DNA of 33,627 nucleotides from Chromatiales bacterium (GCA_026982395.1 JALSHD010000011.1:1-33627), one strand, 5' to 3'. Counted from the first letter of the stretch, positions 25,124 to 33,533 are shown. Made by a program: numbers and translations. Notes: generated from the letters alone by a model not told the origin.

Positions 25124-25432
25124 GATGTGCTCCTTGTTTAAAAAACAGATTTCTGTATCCGGGAACTTTCCAACTGTTTTTTCCTCCCCTGTACAAGATT
25201 ATTGACGGTGAACCGGGAAAAAGAAATTACGGTCTGGCTGAGTGGCAGAGGTTCAGGTTGAATGGTAATCAGTGCTGTCTGAGTGGTTTCTGTTGCAGAC
25301 ATATTTCACCTGGAAAGAGAATCTGCTTCAGGGTGCCGGATTAATATTCTTGAATTCACTCCGGATTGGTGAAAGACTTGTGCTGTTTTGTATAAAACGT
25401 TGTTATAGAGGTGATTGAGGATATCCGGTCCA
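25124..25432. other. Divergent intergenic region, matrixin / lytS-like genes
   Basis: No gene is seen. On the plus strand TATAAA at 25391-25396 and TGTTAT just after 25400 are possible -10 boxes for the sensor kinase gene, both with poor -35 partners. No TGTGA-N6-TCACA site occurs here, so the matrixin gene does not appear to join the CRP-type regulon. Confidence 0.4.
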
Positions 25433-27154
25433 GTGCAAGATATTTTGTTCGTGGAACACATGGTGCCGCTAATCCAGCATATGCTGGTGTTTCTTGGGTT
25501 AGCCTATCTGTTTACCAAAACGCGGGTGTTTACATCTCTGGTAAACAACACCCTCTCGCTCCCTGACAAGGTGGTTATTTATCTGGTGTTTTCGGGTTTC
25601 TGCATCCTGGGAACGCTGCTCAGTGAACAGTCATTCCAGTCGGCCAGTGCGATAGCCAATACCCGGGCGATAGGTGCGGTTCTTGGCGGCCTGCTTGGTG
25701 GCCCCGTAGTTGGCTTTCTGGTTGGGGTTACCGGTGGTATTCATCGGGTCTTGAGCATGTCTTCCCCGGTAGATCCAGTAAGCCAGGTAGATATTGCCTG
25801 TGCGGTCGGTACGACAGCCGAGGGGCTGTTTGCTGGTTTGGTGCACTATTATCACTCCCGCAAGGGGCGCGTTGAAGTGCTCTTTTCTCCCCGATTCGTT
25901 CTGTTGATCGCGTTTATCGCTGAATTGGGACATATGTTGATTATTCTGCTGTTCGGTCTGTTTTCTGAAGAAGGGGAGGCAGCATGGGCGCTGATAAAGG
26001 AGATTGCTCCACCGATGCTGGTTGCCAACTCACTCGGTGCATCCCTGATTATGTACATGATCAGGGAACAAAAGCGGAGTTGTGATCAGCTCAGCAGCAA
26101 TACGACAGCTTTGCGAATAGCCAATCAGACTGCCGGTATCATGTACTCCGGTTTCGATCAGAAATCCAGCAACCAGATTGCGAAAATCATTCGTGATGAA
26201 ATCAAGGTTGCGGCGGTGGCCATTACTGATCGAAGTCGGCTGCTGGCATTTACCGGCTTGGGAGAGGAACACCACATGCCAGGTTCAGTGATCTCGTCAC
26301 CGGATACCATAACCGCCATTCGGGAAAACCGGGTTATCTTCACCGACGGGATTCAGAGCGTTTACCGCTGCCGTTTGCAGGACTCCTGCCAGCTTGGTTC
26401 GGTTCTGATTATTCCGTTGAGGGATGATGTCGGCGACAATGTGTTTGGTACCATAAAACTGTACGAACCAAAAAACCGGCTGTTCCGCAATATCAACCGT
26501 ACTCTGGGAGAGGAGATCGCCCATCTGCTTTCCAGCAGGATTATGACAAGCCGTTTTGCTCGTCAAAGGGAGTCGCTTCTTGAGGTACGGTACAAGCTTC
26601 TGACAGCCCAGGTCAATCCGCACTTTCTGTACAATGCTCTCACCACTATCGGTCATATAACCGGTAGCAATCCACAACGGGCGCACGAGTTGTTGCAGCA
26701 CCTGTCTGATTTTTTTCGCAAGAGCCTTGAGGGGGCGAGTGATGAAACTGAACTGAAGAATGAGCTGGACCATGTAGTCTCTTACCTGGAAATTGAAAAG
26801 GCCCGTTTCGAGGGGAGATTGCAGATCAATATCGATATTCCCAAACACCTTCTTCGCCAGAAGGCGCCTGTTTTTACCCTGCAACCCATTGTTGAAAATG
26901 CGATCAAACATGGTACCAGTGAGCTTCTGGGTACGGGAATCATCTCGATTACCGGCCAGGATCTAGAGCGCGCGTTCATTTTGACGGTCGAGGACAATGC
27001 CGGCCGGTATACCGGGGCGCGCCTTGGTGGTATTGGCTTGAAAATAGATGAACGGATAAAGATGCGCTTTGGTTCAGAGTATGGCCTGACCATTCTTTGT
27101 GAACCGAATCAGTGGACGAAGGTTAACATTAGACTGCCTAAAACGGAGGAGTAA
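25433..27154 (+). CDS. LytS/BtsS-type sensor histidine kinase
   Basis: A membrane sensor kinase of about 573 residues. The N-terminal 5TM-LytS region (about residues 8-205) includes FLGLAYLFTKTRVF and TRAIGAVLGGLLGGPVVGFLVGVTGGIHR, the pattern seen in E. coli BtsS and LytS. A GAF-like domain follows (about 225-370). The His-kinase region has QVNPHFLYNALTTIG, with the phosphorylated His, and an HATPase end with PIVENAIKHG and ARLGGIGLKIDERIKMRFG. The GTG at 25433 best matches family N-termini; a TTG at 25415 and an ATG at 25460 are alternatives. It is 3 bases from its response regulator gene. BtsS relatives sense pyruvate; the signal here is unknown. Confidence 0.92.
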   Translation: MQDILFVEHMVPLIQHMLVFLGLAYLFTKTRVFTSLVNNTLSLPDKVVIYLVFSGFCILGTLLSEQSFQSASAIANTRAIGAVLGGLLGGPVVGFLVGVTGGIHRVLSMSSPVDPVSQVDIACAVGTTAEGLFAGLVHYYHSRKGRVEVLFSPRFVLLIAFIAELGHMLIILLFGLFSEEGEAAWALIKEIAPPMLVANSLGASLIMYMIREQKRSCDQLSSNTTALRIANQTAGIMYSGFDQKSSNQIAKIIRDEIKVAAVAITDRSRLLAFTGLGEEHHMPGSVISSPDTITAIRENRVIFTDGIQSVYRCRLQDSCQLGSVLIIPLRDDVGDNVFGTIKLYEPKNRLFRNINRTLGEEIAHLLSSRIMTSRFARQRESLLEVRYKLLTAQVNPHFLYNALTTIGHITGSNPQRAHELLQHLSDFFRKSLEGASDETELKNELDHVVSYLEIEKARFEGRLQINIDIPKHLLRQKAPVFTLQPIVENAIKHGTSELLGTGIISITGQDLERAFILTVEDNAGRYTGARLGGIGLKIDERIKMRFGSEYGLTILCEPNQWTKVNIRLPKTEE

Positions 27155-27157
27155 ACC

Positions 27158-27868
27158 GTGATCCGTACCCTTGTCGTCGATGATGAGCCTCATGCCCGTG
27201 AGGATCTGGAGAAAAAAATTTCGGTAGATGGAGAGTTTGATGTTATTGGAAGCTGTTCGAATGCACTCGAGGCAATGCGGGAGATAAACAGCAAGCAGCC
27301 CGATGTGGTTTTTCTCGATATAAAGATGCCGAAAATCACAGGTATCGAGATGCTTGGCATGCTGGACAGAAAGCGTATGCCTCGGATTGTTTTTGTGACC
27401 GCTTACGGGGAGCATGCTATTGAGGCATTTGAAAAGAATGCCATTGATTTTTTGCTGAAACCGGTAAGGATAGAACGCCTTGAGATAACGATGGAGCGCC
27501 TGAAAAGGGACTGCCGCCCACAAACGGCTGTTGAAAACATTGCTCCTTCGGAGCTTCATTTTGTTCCCTGTTACCGGGGAAATACGGATTTTGCAATCAA
27601 CGTAACCAATATTGTTCATATCTACTCCAGCCCCGGTACCGGTATACACGTGATAACTGACAGGGATGAACCGGAGTATCACACGGACGTCGCCCTCGAG
27701 CTGCTGTTTGGCAGTACTTTTCTGATACAGTGTCATCGTCAGCATCTGGTCAACCCAAATCATATAAGAGCCATTGAAAAGCTGGAAAACGGGCTTGGAC
27801 AGATAATAACCCATGGAAACCATCTCATTCCGGTAAGCCGGAATCATATGAAAAATCTTCTGAAATAA
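27158..27868 (+). CDS. LytTR-family response regulator
   Basis: A 236-residue two-component regulator. The receiver domain (1-120) shows the acidic pair DDE at 8-10, the phospho-acceptor Asp54 (VVFLDIKMP), Thr81 and Lys101 (FLLKPV). The LytTR DNA-binding domain spans about 135-236, with VTNIVHIYSSPGTGIHV and FLIQCHRQHLVNPNHIRAIEKLENG and the usual end VSRNHMKNLLK. It is the partner of the LytS-type kinase directly upstream, and the transporter gene 146 bases downstream is its likely target, as in the Bts and Ypd systems where the adjacent or linked transporter is induced. Confidence 0.94.
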   Translation: MIRTLVVDDEPHAREDLEKKISVDGEFDVIGSCSNALEAMREINSKQPDVVFLDIKMPKITGIEMLGMLDRKRMPRIVFVTAYGEHAIEAFEKNAIDFLLKPVRIERLEITMERLKRDCRPQTAVENIAPSELHFVPCYRGNTDFAINVTNIVHIYSSPGTGIHVITDRDEPEYHTDVALELLFGSTFLIQCHRQHLVNPNHIRAIEKLENGLGQIITHGNHLIPVSRNHMKNLLK

Positions 27869-27911
27869 TCTGCCGCCCGGAGCAGATAGCGACCATTCAG
27901 GCCGGAATTCT

Positions 27912-27963
27912 TCCGTTCGGCGGATTTTGAATGCAGTGCATTCTTCGATCCGCTATCGTTTGG
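27912..27963 (+). promoter_or_regulatory. Possible LytTR-binding repeats before the transporter gene
   Basis: TCCGTTCGG at 27912-27920 fits the published LytTR-type half-site pattern at all nine positions, and ATCGTTTGG at 27955-27963 fits at eight. They are 43 bases apart, about four helical turns, twice the usual spacing of such direct repeats, so the assignment is tentative. Confidence 0.3.
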
Positions 27964-28014
27964 ACAAGCCGGAAAAGACCGGTCCAAATGTTTCCTTACG
28001 AGCGGGGGTTAAAG

Positions 28015-29307
28015 ATGTTTTCCAGGTTAACAAGAACGCTATCCAGTCTTGGTCCCGGTTTGCTGTATGCGGGTGCGGCGGTGGGTGTATCACATCTGGT
28101 AATGTCAACCAGGGCGGGTGCGGTGTACGAATTTCTTTTTCTGTTGCTGATTCCGCTGATCCATTTGATCAAGTACCCATTTTTCAAGTACGGACCGCAA
28201 TACACTGCCCTGACTGGGCGTAACATCCTGCATGGCTATCATGCACTGGGAAAATGGGCTTTGGCGGTCTATATCATCATGACGCTGTTGTCCATGTGTC
28301 TCATCCAGGCGGCGGTAACCATCGTCACCAGTTCGATTGCCATCTACTTTTTCGGACTGAATATTCCGGCGGAGTACATGCCTCACATTCCGGCCATCAT
28401 GGTTCTCCTGACCGCTGCAATTATTCTGTACATTGGTCAGTACAGCATGCTGGACAGGGTAATGAAGGTGATTATTGTTATCCTGACCATAACCACAATC
28501 ACCGCATTGACCGTTGTGTTGATGAGCGCTCCCGGCGGATTTCACCAGGGGTCGTCAGCGCAGTTCAGGCTGGGGGAGTACGCAGATATTATATTTGTGG
28601 CTGCATTTCTTGGCTGGATGCCTGCACCGATGGATATCAGCGTCTGGCATTCGGTTTGGTCGGAGGAGGCCAACCGCAGCAGGGGAATCCGTGCATCACT
28701 CTCCAGGGCAATGCTGGATTTCAAGGTTGGTTTTTTCGGGACCGCCCTGCTGGCAATGGCGTTTTTGTCCCTCGGAGCACTGGTCATGTTCGGCAGTGGC
28801 GAACAGCCATCGGCAAATGGGGCGGTGTTTGCCGGACAGCTCATCAATATGTACACGGAATCACTGGGCGACTGGGCCTATCCGCTTATCGGCATCGCCG
28901 CCCTGGCAACCATGTTCAGTACTACACTGACCTGCCTGGACGCCTACCCCAGAACACTGGAGGAGAGTTACTTTATCTGGAAAGGCAAAGGAGACTACGA
29001 GTCACGGCACGGTGCCACCAGGGCGGTATATCTATCCATGCTGGCGGTAGCCGCAACCGGCACCATAATCACCTTTATCGTCATCAAAAACGTCTCCGGT
29101 GCGATGGGGTTGATTGTCACCACAGCAACTGTCGTCTCCTTCGTTTCGGCACCGGTAATTGCGTATATCAACTTCCGGGTAATGCGGGGTGAAACAGTGA
29201 ACCAGGCAGACAGGCCCGACTGGCTGATGAGTTTGTGGAGCCGGGTGGGGATAGCGACTATGGTGCTGTTCAGCTTGCTCTACCTGTGGCTGATAGTGGC
29301 CAGGTAG
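28015..29307 (+). CDS. NRAMP-like divalent metal transporter with atypical metal site
   Basis: A polytopic inner-membrane protein of 430 residues with about eleven hydrophobic helices, related to the NRAMP/MntH family. It begins MFSRLTRTLSSLGPGLLYAGAAVGVSH, preceded by GGGGG. In standard members helix 1 carries DPGN, which binds Mn or Fe; here the matching stretch reads AAVGVSH, so the Asp and Asn are absent. In helix 6 the usual MPHN is MPAPMD: the Met is kept, the rest changed. Substrate is therefore uncertain; Mg-type NRAMP relatives and non-metal substrates are possible. It lies behind the LytS/LytTR pair and is probably controlled by it. The open frame extends upstream to 27931 without a better start. 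Confidence 0.82.
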   Translation: MFSRLTRTLSSLGPGLLYAGAAVGVSHLVMSTRAGAVYEFLFLLLIPLIHLIKYPFFKYGPQYTALTGRNILHGYHALGKWALAVYIIMTLLSMCLIQAAVTIVTSSIAIYFFGLNIPAEYMPHIPAIMVLLTAAIILYIGQYSMLDRVMKVIIVILTITTITALTVVLMSAPGGFHQGSSAQFRLGEYADIIFVAAFLGWMPAPMDISVWHSVWSEEANRSRGIRASLSRAMLDFKVGFFGTALLAMAFLSLGALVMFGSGEQPSANGAVFAGQLINMYTESLGDWAYPLIGIAALATMFSTTLTCLDAYPRTLEESYFIWKGKGDYESRHGATRAVYLSMLAVAATGTIITFIVIKNVSGAMGLIVTTATVVSFVSAPVIAYINFRVMRGETVNQADRPDWLMSLWSRVGIATMVLFSLLYLWLIVAR

Positions 29308-29358
29308 GTGGTGACTGGCGGATTTGGCCAAAGAATGCTGGATGTTCGGGTTCGGGAA

Positions 29359-29889
29359 ATGAATTTTTATTATCAAAAATCAGCCAGAATGAGGGCGTTA
29401 CAGAAACTTTTTTGTTCAGGGGAAACTTTTCTTTCTGCTCTGATGGCCTTTCTATTAGCAAGTTTGCTGGATACTATTATTAAAAAAGAATTTGATTGGC
29501 ATATCCTGGTGTTTGGGGCACCAGTGTTAATGCTCTCTTTAAGTTTTTTTTCATTATTTATATCAATGATAACATGGATAGAAGCAGCAATTATGGGTGG
29601 CGGCAAGTGGGAAATAAAAATAACAGATTCAGAAGTCATATGGAACGCCCCTGAATTCGCAGAAGAGAGTTTTCGACTGAGTTTCAACGATATTCGCAGT
29701 TTTTCAAAAACACAAACTGGCGAAGGAGAGCTCTATGAGATTTCCTATTCTATTGAATCTAAGGATGGAAAAATATTACAGTTAAGTTCGTGGTCAGGTA
29801 TAAATCTGGATATGTTTATGGGGCGCCTGCGTGATGTATCTGAAAAACATGATTTGGGTATGACGTATGAGCATTGCAAATCACTATGA
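29359..29889 (+). CDS. Hypothetical membrane protein, AT-rich
   Basis: A 176-residue protein I do not recognise. It starts at ATG 29359 (MNFYYQKSARMRALQK) after GGGAA; the frame is open to 29308. Two hydrophobic segments (about residues 27-42 and 50-75, HILVFGAPVLMLSLSFFSLFI) are followed by a cytoplasmic-looking beta-rich tail (KWEIKITDSEVIWNAPEF..ESFRLSFNDIRSFSKTQ), a layout like small bacterial PH-domain membrane proteins. Base use is clearly more AT-rich than its neighbours, which suggests acquisition from elsewhere. It follows the transporter gene by 51 bases but need not share its transcript. Confidence 0.65.
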   Translation: MNFYYQKSARMRALQKLFCSGETFLSALMAFLLASLLDTIIKKEFDWHILVFGAPVLMLSLSFFSLFISMITWIEAAIMGGGKWEIKITDSEVIWNAPEFAEESFRLSFNDIRSFSKTQTGEGELYEISYSIESKDGKILQLSSWSGINLDMFMGRLRDVSEKHDLGMTYEHCKSL

Positions 29890-29978
29890 CAGGTGGCGAA
29901 AATTATTTCGTGCAAAGACTGTCTGGATGTTTATTATGCTGGGCAACAACTACCAGCCGGGTGATGGTTGCTCCGTTG

Positions 29979-30107
29979 TTAAAGGTGAGTAACCAGATAC
30001 ACCACAAACAGCACAACAGCAAGCAGAACTCCCCAGGTCAGGGAGACCACGAAACGGCCCATGCCTTTTATGAACCGGTTTTCGGCGGGCTGTTTTTTGT
30101 CCGGCAA
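29979..30107 (-). CDS. Possible small membrane protein, 42 residues, TTG start
   Basis: On the minus strand GGAG stands nine bases before TTG at 30107, opening a frame that reads MPDKKQPAENRFIKGMGRF followed by a clear membrane helix (VVSLTWGVLLAVVLFVVYLV) and THL-stop. The positive-charge pattern before the helix fits an N-in small membrane protein. A TGA just upstream closes the frame, so it is either a true small gene or the end of a decayed longer one. Confidence 0.35.
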   Translation of the reverse strand: MPDKKQPAENRFIKGMGRFVVSLTWGVLLAVVLFVVYLVTHL

Positions 30108-30194
30108 GGTTTGTGGCTCCCGTTGGATATATCAGTAGTAAAAGATAGCACAATCTGCTCATATCTTTCCGCTCTTGCTTCCTGTTCCGTTTTT

Positions 30195-30210
30195 TGTGAG
30201 TCGATCCACA
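30195..30210 (+). promoter_or_regulatory. CRP-type operator before the FG-GAP lipoprotein gene
   Basis: TGTGA-GTCGAT-CCACA matches nine of the ten consensus half-site bases with the correct spacer. A TACTAT box at 30232-30237 lies exactly 37 bases from the first T of the operator, the same offset as at 21614/21651. The start site would be near 30244, placing the operator at -41.5 (class II). Confidence 0.6.
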
Positions 30211-30275
30211 GTATTGGAAGGAGGGCTTTTGTACTATTCGAATCCGGATAGAGCGCAGAATCAGGAAGAGATTGG

Positions 30276-32042
30276 ATGACCATAAACAGTAACGGTTTTG
30301 GTGGGCGTGCGGCCAGAGTGGTGGGGTTGTGTGTTGTTGTGTCATTGCCGTGGGTGTCGGGGTGTATCTCTGATTCGGATGAGCCCGGCTTTGTGTCCGG
30401 GGGAAGCTCTACCGGAGGCGAGCGAAACCCGGTATGTGCCGCCGGGCAGAGTGGTGGTGAAGTTTCAACGCCGCAGTTGTTGATGAACCTGCCCGGTCAG
30501 ACCAGCTGGTACGCCTCGCCGGTGGTGGCGGATCTGGATGGTGATGGCAGCAATGAACTGATCGCCGCCTACTATTCGCTCTATGTCTTCGGCAGTGACG
30601 GCACCCTGCTCGATCAGGCCGATGGTGGTAACGGTCGAATCTATGCTCCCCATGTGGTTGTGGATCTGGAGGGGGACGGGATCACCGAAGTGGTGTACGG
30701 AAACGGTCATGAAGTGTACGCCTACGAGTGGCGCGACGGTCGCCTGCAGCTGAAAAGGGGCTGGCCGGCGGATACCACAACCGGAGGCCAGCGCCCCGAA
30801 GTGCGCGGGCTTGCCGCGGGTGATCTGGATGGCAATGGAACCGTCGAAGTGGTTGCCACCACCACCCAGATCACACCCACCGCGCAGGGAGGCGCGCAGG
30901 TGTTCGTTTTTTCCGCGGATGGTTCATCCTATCAACCCGCAGGAGTCGGTTTCCCGGCCTGGCCCCGCTACAACAATCGCACCGGGGAGGGCGGCGATGC
31001 GGATCGCAACGGCGCCGGTCACCAGGGCTACGGCAGCTACGGGCTGAATGTCGCCATCGGCAACATCGACGACGACGAACAGCTGGAGATCCTGGCCACC
31101 TACGACAACCATCATATCCAGGCCTTCAACCATGACGGCGTTGCCATTGACGCCTCACCCTGGTTCCGCAACCGGCACAACGACTATCGCGGCAACCGGA
31201 TGACCTGGGGCCAGTTCATCCGCTGGGCAGATCCGCAGGTGGAGGAGAACCACTACAACCGGCATACCGGCGAGTGGCCCCATCCGCGCAACCAGGAGTG
31301 GCTGCAGTGGACCGCATCGCCACCCAACATCGTGGACCTGGACAGTGACGGCAAAAACGAAGTGCTGGGAGTTCCCAACGTGGAAAAAAACGAACCCTAC
31401 CAGACCCAGGCCTACGCCATCATGGTACTGGAGGGAAACTATGGCGACGGCAGCCGATCGGCGATGCGCAAACCGGGCTGGGAGACACTGCCCCGCGGAG
31501 GCAGGCCCATTGAGGTGGATGGCTGGTACCCACCCAACGGAGTTCCCGCCGCCACCACCGTCAACATCCAGGGTGACAACTCACCGGAGATCATCGTCTC
31601 GTTGAACGACGGATTTATCCACGCCTACAGCGCTGATGCCCAACCGCTGTGGCGCTACAACTTCACCCACGGCAAACCGGTCATGTACGCCTCCGAAGTG
31701 ATCGTGGCCGACCTCAACCAGGACGGTTCCCCCGAACTATTGTTCACCACCTACGGCGCGCCCGACGTGCGGGACTCCGGAAACCTGGTAATCCTTGGCG
31801 CGGATGGCTCCCTGCTGCACGACATTCCCCTGCCCAATCCAGGCTACAACGGTAACGGAAACGGAGCACCCGCCGCGCCGGCAGTGAGCGACCTCGACGG
31901 AAACGGCACCCTGGAAATATTCGTACAGACCTTTGAGCATGGCATGGATGTCTTTACCGTAGCGGGCTCGGCCGGAAACTGCCTGCCCTGGGCCACCGCA
32001 CGAGGCGGCCCGCTGCGAATGGGGCAGCCCAACAAAATGTAG
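30276..32042 (+). CDS. FG-GAP / VCBS-repeat lipoprotein
   Basis: A 588-residue exported protein. The signal peptide ends with a good lipobox, VSGC (Cys30), so it is lipid-anchored, and the residues after the Cys (ISDSDEPG) would allow outer-membrane sorting. Eight repeats of the form D-x-D/N-x-D-G-x-x-E followed by a hydrophobic strand are seen: ADLDGDGSNELI, VDLEGDGITEVV, GDLDGNGTVEVV, GNIDDDEQLEIL, VDLDSDGKNEVL, VNIQGDNSPEII, ADLNQDGSPELL and SDLDGNGTLEIF. These resemble the calcium-binding blades of an integrin-like beta-propeller. AGGAAGAG precedes the ATG at 30276. It stands alone, behind a CRP-type promoter. A role in surface binding is inferred from the fold; no enzyme motif is seen. 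Confidence 0.88.
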   Translation: MTINSNGFGGRAARVVGLCVVVSLPWVSGCISDSDEPGFVSGGSSTGGERNPVCAAGQSGGEVSTPQLLMNLPGQTSWYASPVVADLDGDGSNELIAAYYSLYVFGSDGTLLDQADGGNGRIYAPHVVVDLEGDGITEVVYGNGHEVYAYEWRDGRLQLKRGWPADTTTGGQRPEVRGLAAGDLDGNGTVEVVATTTQITPTAQGGAQVFVFSADGSSYQPAGVGFPAWPRYNNRTGEGGDADRNGAGHQGYGSYGLNVAIGNIDDDEQLEILATYDNHHIQAFNHDGVAIDASPWFRNRHNDYRGNRMTWGQFIRWADPQVEENHYNRHTGEWPHPRNQEWLQWTASPPNIVDLDSDGKNEVLGVPNVEKNEPYQTQAYAIMVLEGNYGDGSRSAMRKPGWETLPRGGRPIEVDGWYPPNGVPAATTVNIQGDNSPEIIVSLNDGFIHAYSADAQPLWRYNFTHGKPVMYASEVIVADLNQDGSPELLFTTYGAPDVRDSGNLVILGADGSLLHDIPLPNPGYNGNGNGAPAAPAVSDLDGNGTLEIFVQTFEHGMDVFTVAGSAGNCLPWATARGGPLRMGQPNKM

Positions 32043-32081
32043 CGTTGCTTGCAACCGTTCAGCCGGCATTTTCCCCTTTTG

Positions 32082-32120
32082 GTTTTGTTCCCTCTCCTCC
32101 GGAGGGAGAGAGAACAAAAC
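32082..32120. repeat. Long GC/AT-mixed hairpin after the lipoprotein gene
   Basis: GTTTTGTTC...CTCTCC..TCC pairs with GGA..GGAGAG...GAACAAAAC, a stem of about 18 pairs with one mismatch and one bulge. It begins 40 bases after the stop of the lipoprotein gene. The 3' side is A-rich on either strand and no T-run follows, so it does not look like a standard intrinsic terminator, though it may still end or protect the transcript. Confidence 0.55.
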
Positions 32121-32189
32121 ATATTCACCACTTGCTGAGTAGCTACAAAATTTTCAACCAGCCGAATAGCTGAAATCTGCATGACACCC

Positions 32190-32214
32190 ATGACCTGGCG
32201 AAAGCGCCAGTCAT
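32190..32214. repeat. Hairpin ATGAC..TGGCG / CGCCA..GTCAT
   Basis: Ten base pairs with one bulged C close on an AAAG loop. It belongs to a small group of hairpins between the lipoprotein gene and the insertion sequence. Confidence 0.45.
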
Positions 32215-32230
32215 CCATTCTGCGTTTTCC

Positions 32231-32253
32231 GTCGGCCCGGTGAAATAGCCGAC
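32231..32253. repeat. Hairpin GTCGGC / GCCGAC
   Basis: A perfect six-base stem with an 11-base loop, 25 bases outside the left end of the insertion sequence. Function unknown. Confidence 0.35.
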
Positions 32254-32278
32254 CGTTCAGTCAGCACCATCCTCTTTT

Positions 32279-32303
32279 GGCTCTTCTCCGGTCTTGTGAG
32301 TGA
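32279..32303 (+). repeat. Left terminal inverted repeat of the ISL3-family element
   Basis: It starts GGCTCTTCTCCGGTC and matches the reverse complement of 33603-33627 at 23 of 25 bases. It lies just past the 3' end of the transposase gene. Confidence 0.85.
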
Positions 32304-32306
32304 GCA

Positions 32307-33533
32307 TTAGGCTGAAACGTAGAACATCGAATCTTTGTCTGGAAGCGAAGACTGCCTGATCTTGAGTTTGAAATACTCAGTATCCTTAATCCCTCTAGCG
32401 CGCTTACGGATCATGCCAATCGCAATATTGCCGGCCTCGATTCTGGCGCTGGTGAGTTTGTGCTTGGCATAATTGCAGATGCCCAGGCTGTGCTTTCTCA
32501 AAGACTTCGCGAACTTTTTCAAGTAGAGCATGTTTGACTGATCCGCCATCTGACACCAGTTCTCCAGTTGTTCTGTCATGCGATCAAAGCTGGCTATGCT
32601 CCACAGCGCTTGAAGCTGCTCTTTCAATACGTAGAGCGTATTCAGGTTGCCATTATTCTCCAGCAGCGTTTGTAGCTTATCGCTCTGTTTCTCATTCAAC
32701 TTGTCCGCATTTTTTAGCAGTAGATAATGCGTTCCTTTCATCAGTTCTTTGCCGGTTTTGTTGGCTTTCCTGAATTCAATGCGACGTTGATTTTGGATCG
32801 CCTTACTGTAATTCTGCATGACATGAAAACGGTCGAAAACGATGTCTGCTGCGGGTAAACTGTCCCTGACAGCCTTTTGGTAAGCGGGCCCCATATCCAT
32901 CGCTACCGCCTCTATTTCAGCGGCCACAGCCTCTGGAAGCTGCTTTAAAAAGCTTGAAAACATCTCAGCTGTTCGACCGGTTCCCACCCAGATCAAATGA
33001 CCGTTAACCATGTCGTAGACGACCGTCATGTAGTCATGCCCCTTCGCCCTGGCAACTTCATCAACACCAATATATTTCAGGCCTGTAAGCTGCGTAGGGT
33101 CGAGTGCCGGAAGCGTTTTTTTCAAGTAAGCTCTATCGATATTCTTCACTGTTTCCCAGCGTAATCCCAAATGCCTGGCGACCGCCTGAATGCTCATATG
33201 GCGACACAAGCCGCTGATCATATGGCAAAAACGGTGAGTGAAGCTGTATCCCTTGTCTACGAACTCACAAGACTCCATGCGTCGCTCATTCTTGCTGATA
33301 AACACCTGTGCCAGCTCAATTTCGATGACGCAAGGATAGCCAAATAACGGGACGTCCCGAACCCTTCGGCGGACATAACGGTTAATGGTTCCCTTCTTGC
33401 CGGTAACGGGGTCTACGGCGCGTCTACGCCTGTCCCGATGACAGTGAATGACGAACTGTTGCTTATCCCGCTTAATCTCATTGACCCGTTGCCCCTTGAG
33501 GCCCAAAATATTCATCGGGATGCCGATACCCAT
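32307..33533 (-). CDS. ISL3-family transposase
   Basis: A DDE transposase of 408 residues, the usual size for ISL3. The N-terminal DNA-binding part (about 1-145) includes a helix-turn-helix (MSIQAVARHLGLRWETVKNID). The catalytic core shows IGVDEVARAKGHDYMTVVYD (first Asp), AVAMDMGPAYQKAVRDSLP (second Asp) and VFDRFHVMQNYSKAI. The closing segment SARIEAGNIAIGMIRKRARG gives the Glu. All three acidic residues are present and the frame is intact, so it may be active. The ATG at 33533 follows AGGA; a second ATG at 33515 is possible. It reads towards the FG-GAP gene. Confidence 0.93.
   Translation of the reverse strand: MGIGIPMNILGLKGQRVNEIKRDKQQFVIHCHRDRRRRAVDPVTGKKGTINRYVRRRVRDVPLFGYPCVIEIELAQVFISKNERRMESCEFVDKGYSFTHRFCHMISGLCRHMSIQAVARHLGLRWETVKNIDRAYLKKTLPALDPTQLTGLKYIGVDEVARAKGHDYMTVVYDMVNGHLIWVGTGRTAEMFSSFLKQLPEAVAAEIEAVAMDMGPAYQKAVRDSLPAADIVFDRFHVMQNYSKAIQNQRRIEFRKANKTGKELMKGTHYLLLKNADKLNEKQSDKLQTLLENNGNLNTLYVLKEQLQALWSIASFDRMTEQLENWCQMADQSNMLYLKKFAKSLRKHSLGICNYAKHKLTSARIEAGNIAIGMIRKRARGIKDTEYFKLKIRQSSLPDKDSMFYVSA

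Larger units (their letters stand above)
29890..30275. other. Intergenic region before the FG-GAP lipoprotein gene
   Basis: Apart from the possible 42-residue minus-strand gene, this region holds the promoter and CRP-type operator of the lipoprotein gene. Longer minus-strand frames (29950-30345, 30068-30283) overlap each other in different frames and carry no recognisable domain. Confidence 0.45.

Noticed and set aside
27074-27847. Minus-strand open frame of 257 codons
   Set aside because: It covers the LytTR regulator gene on the opposite strand and shows no domain or ribosome site.
28254-29192. Plus-strand open frame of 312 codons inside the transporter gene
   Set aside because: It is a His/Gly-rich out-of-frame reading of the NRAMP-like gene.
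30068-30345. Frameshifted larger gene on the minus strand around the 42-residue frame
   Set aside because: Joining the frames would need several shifts, and the upstream part has no recognisable sequence; only the short membrane frame is kept as a weak call.
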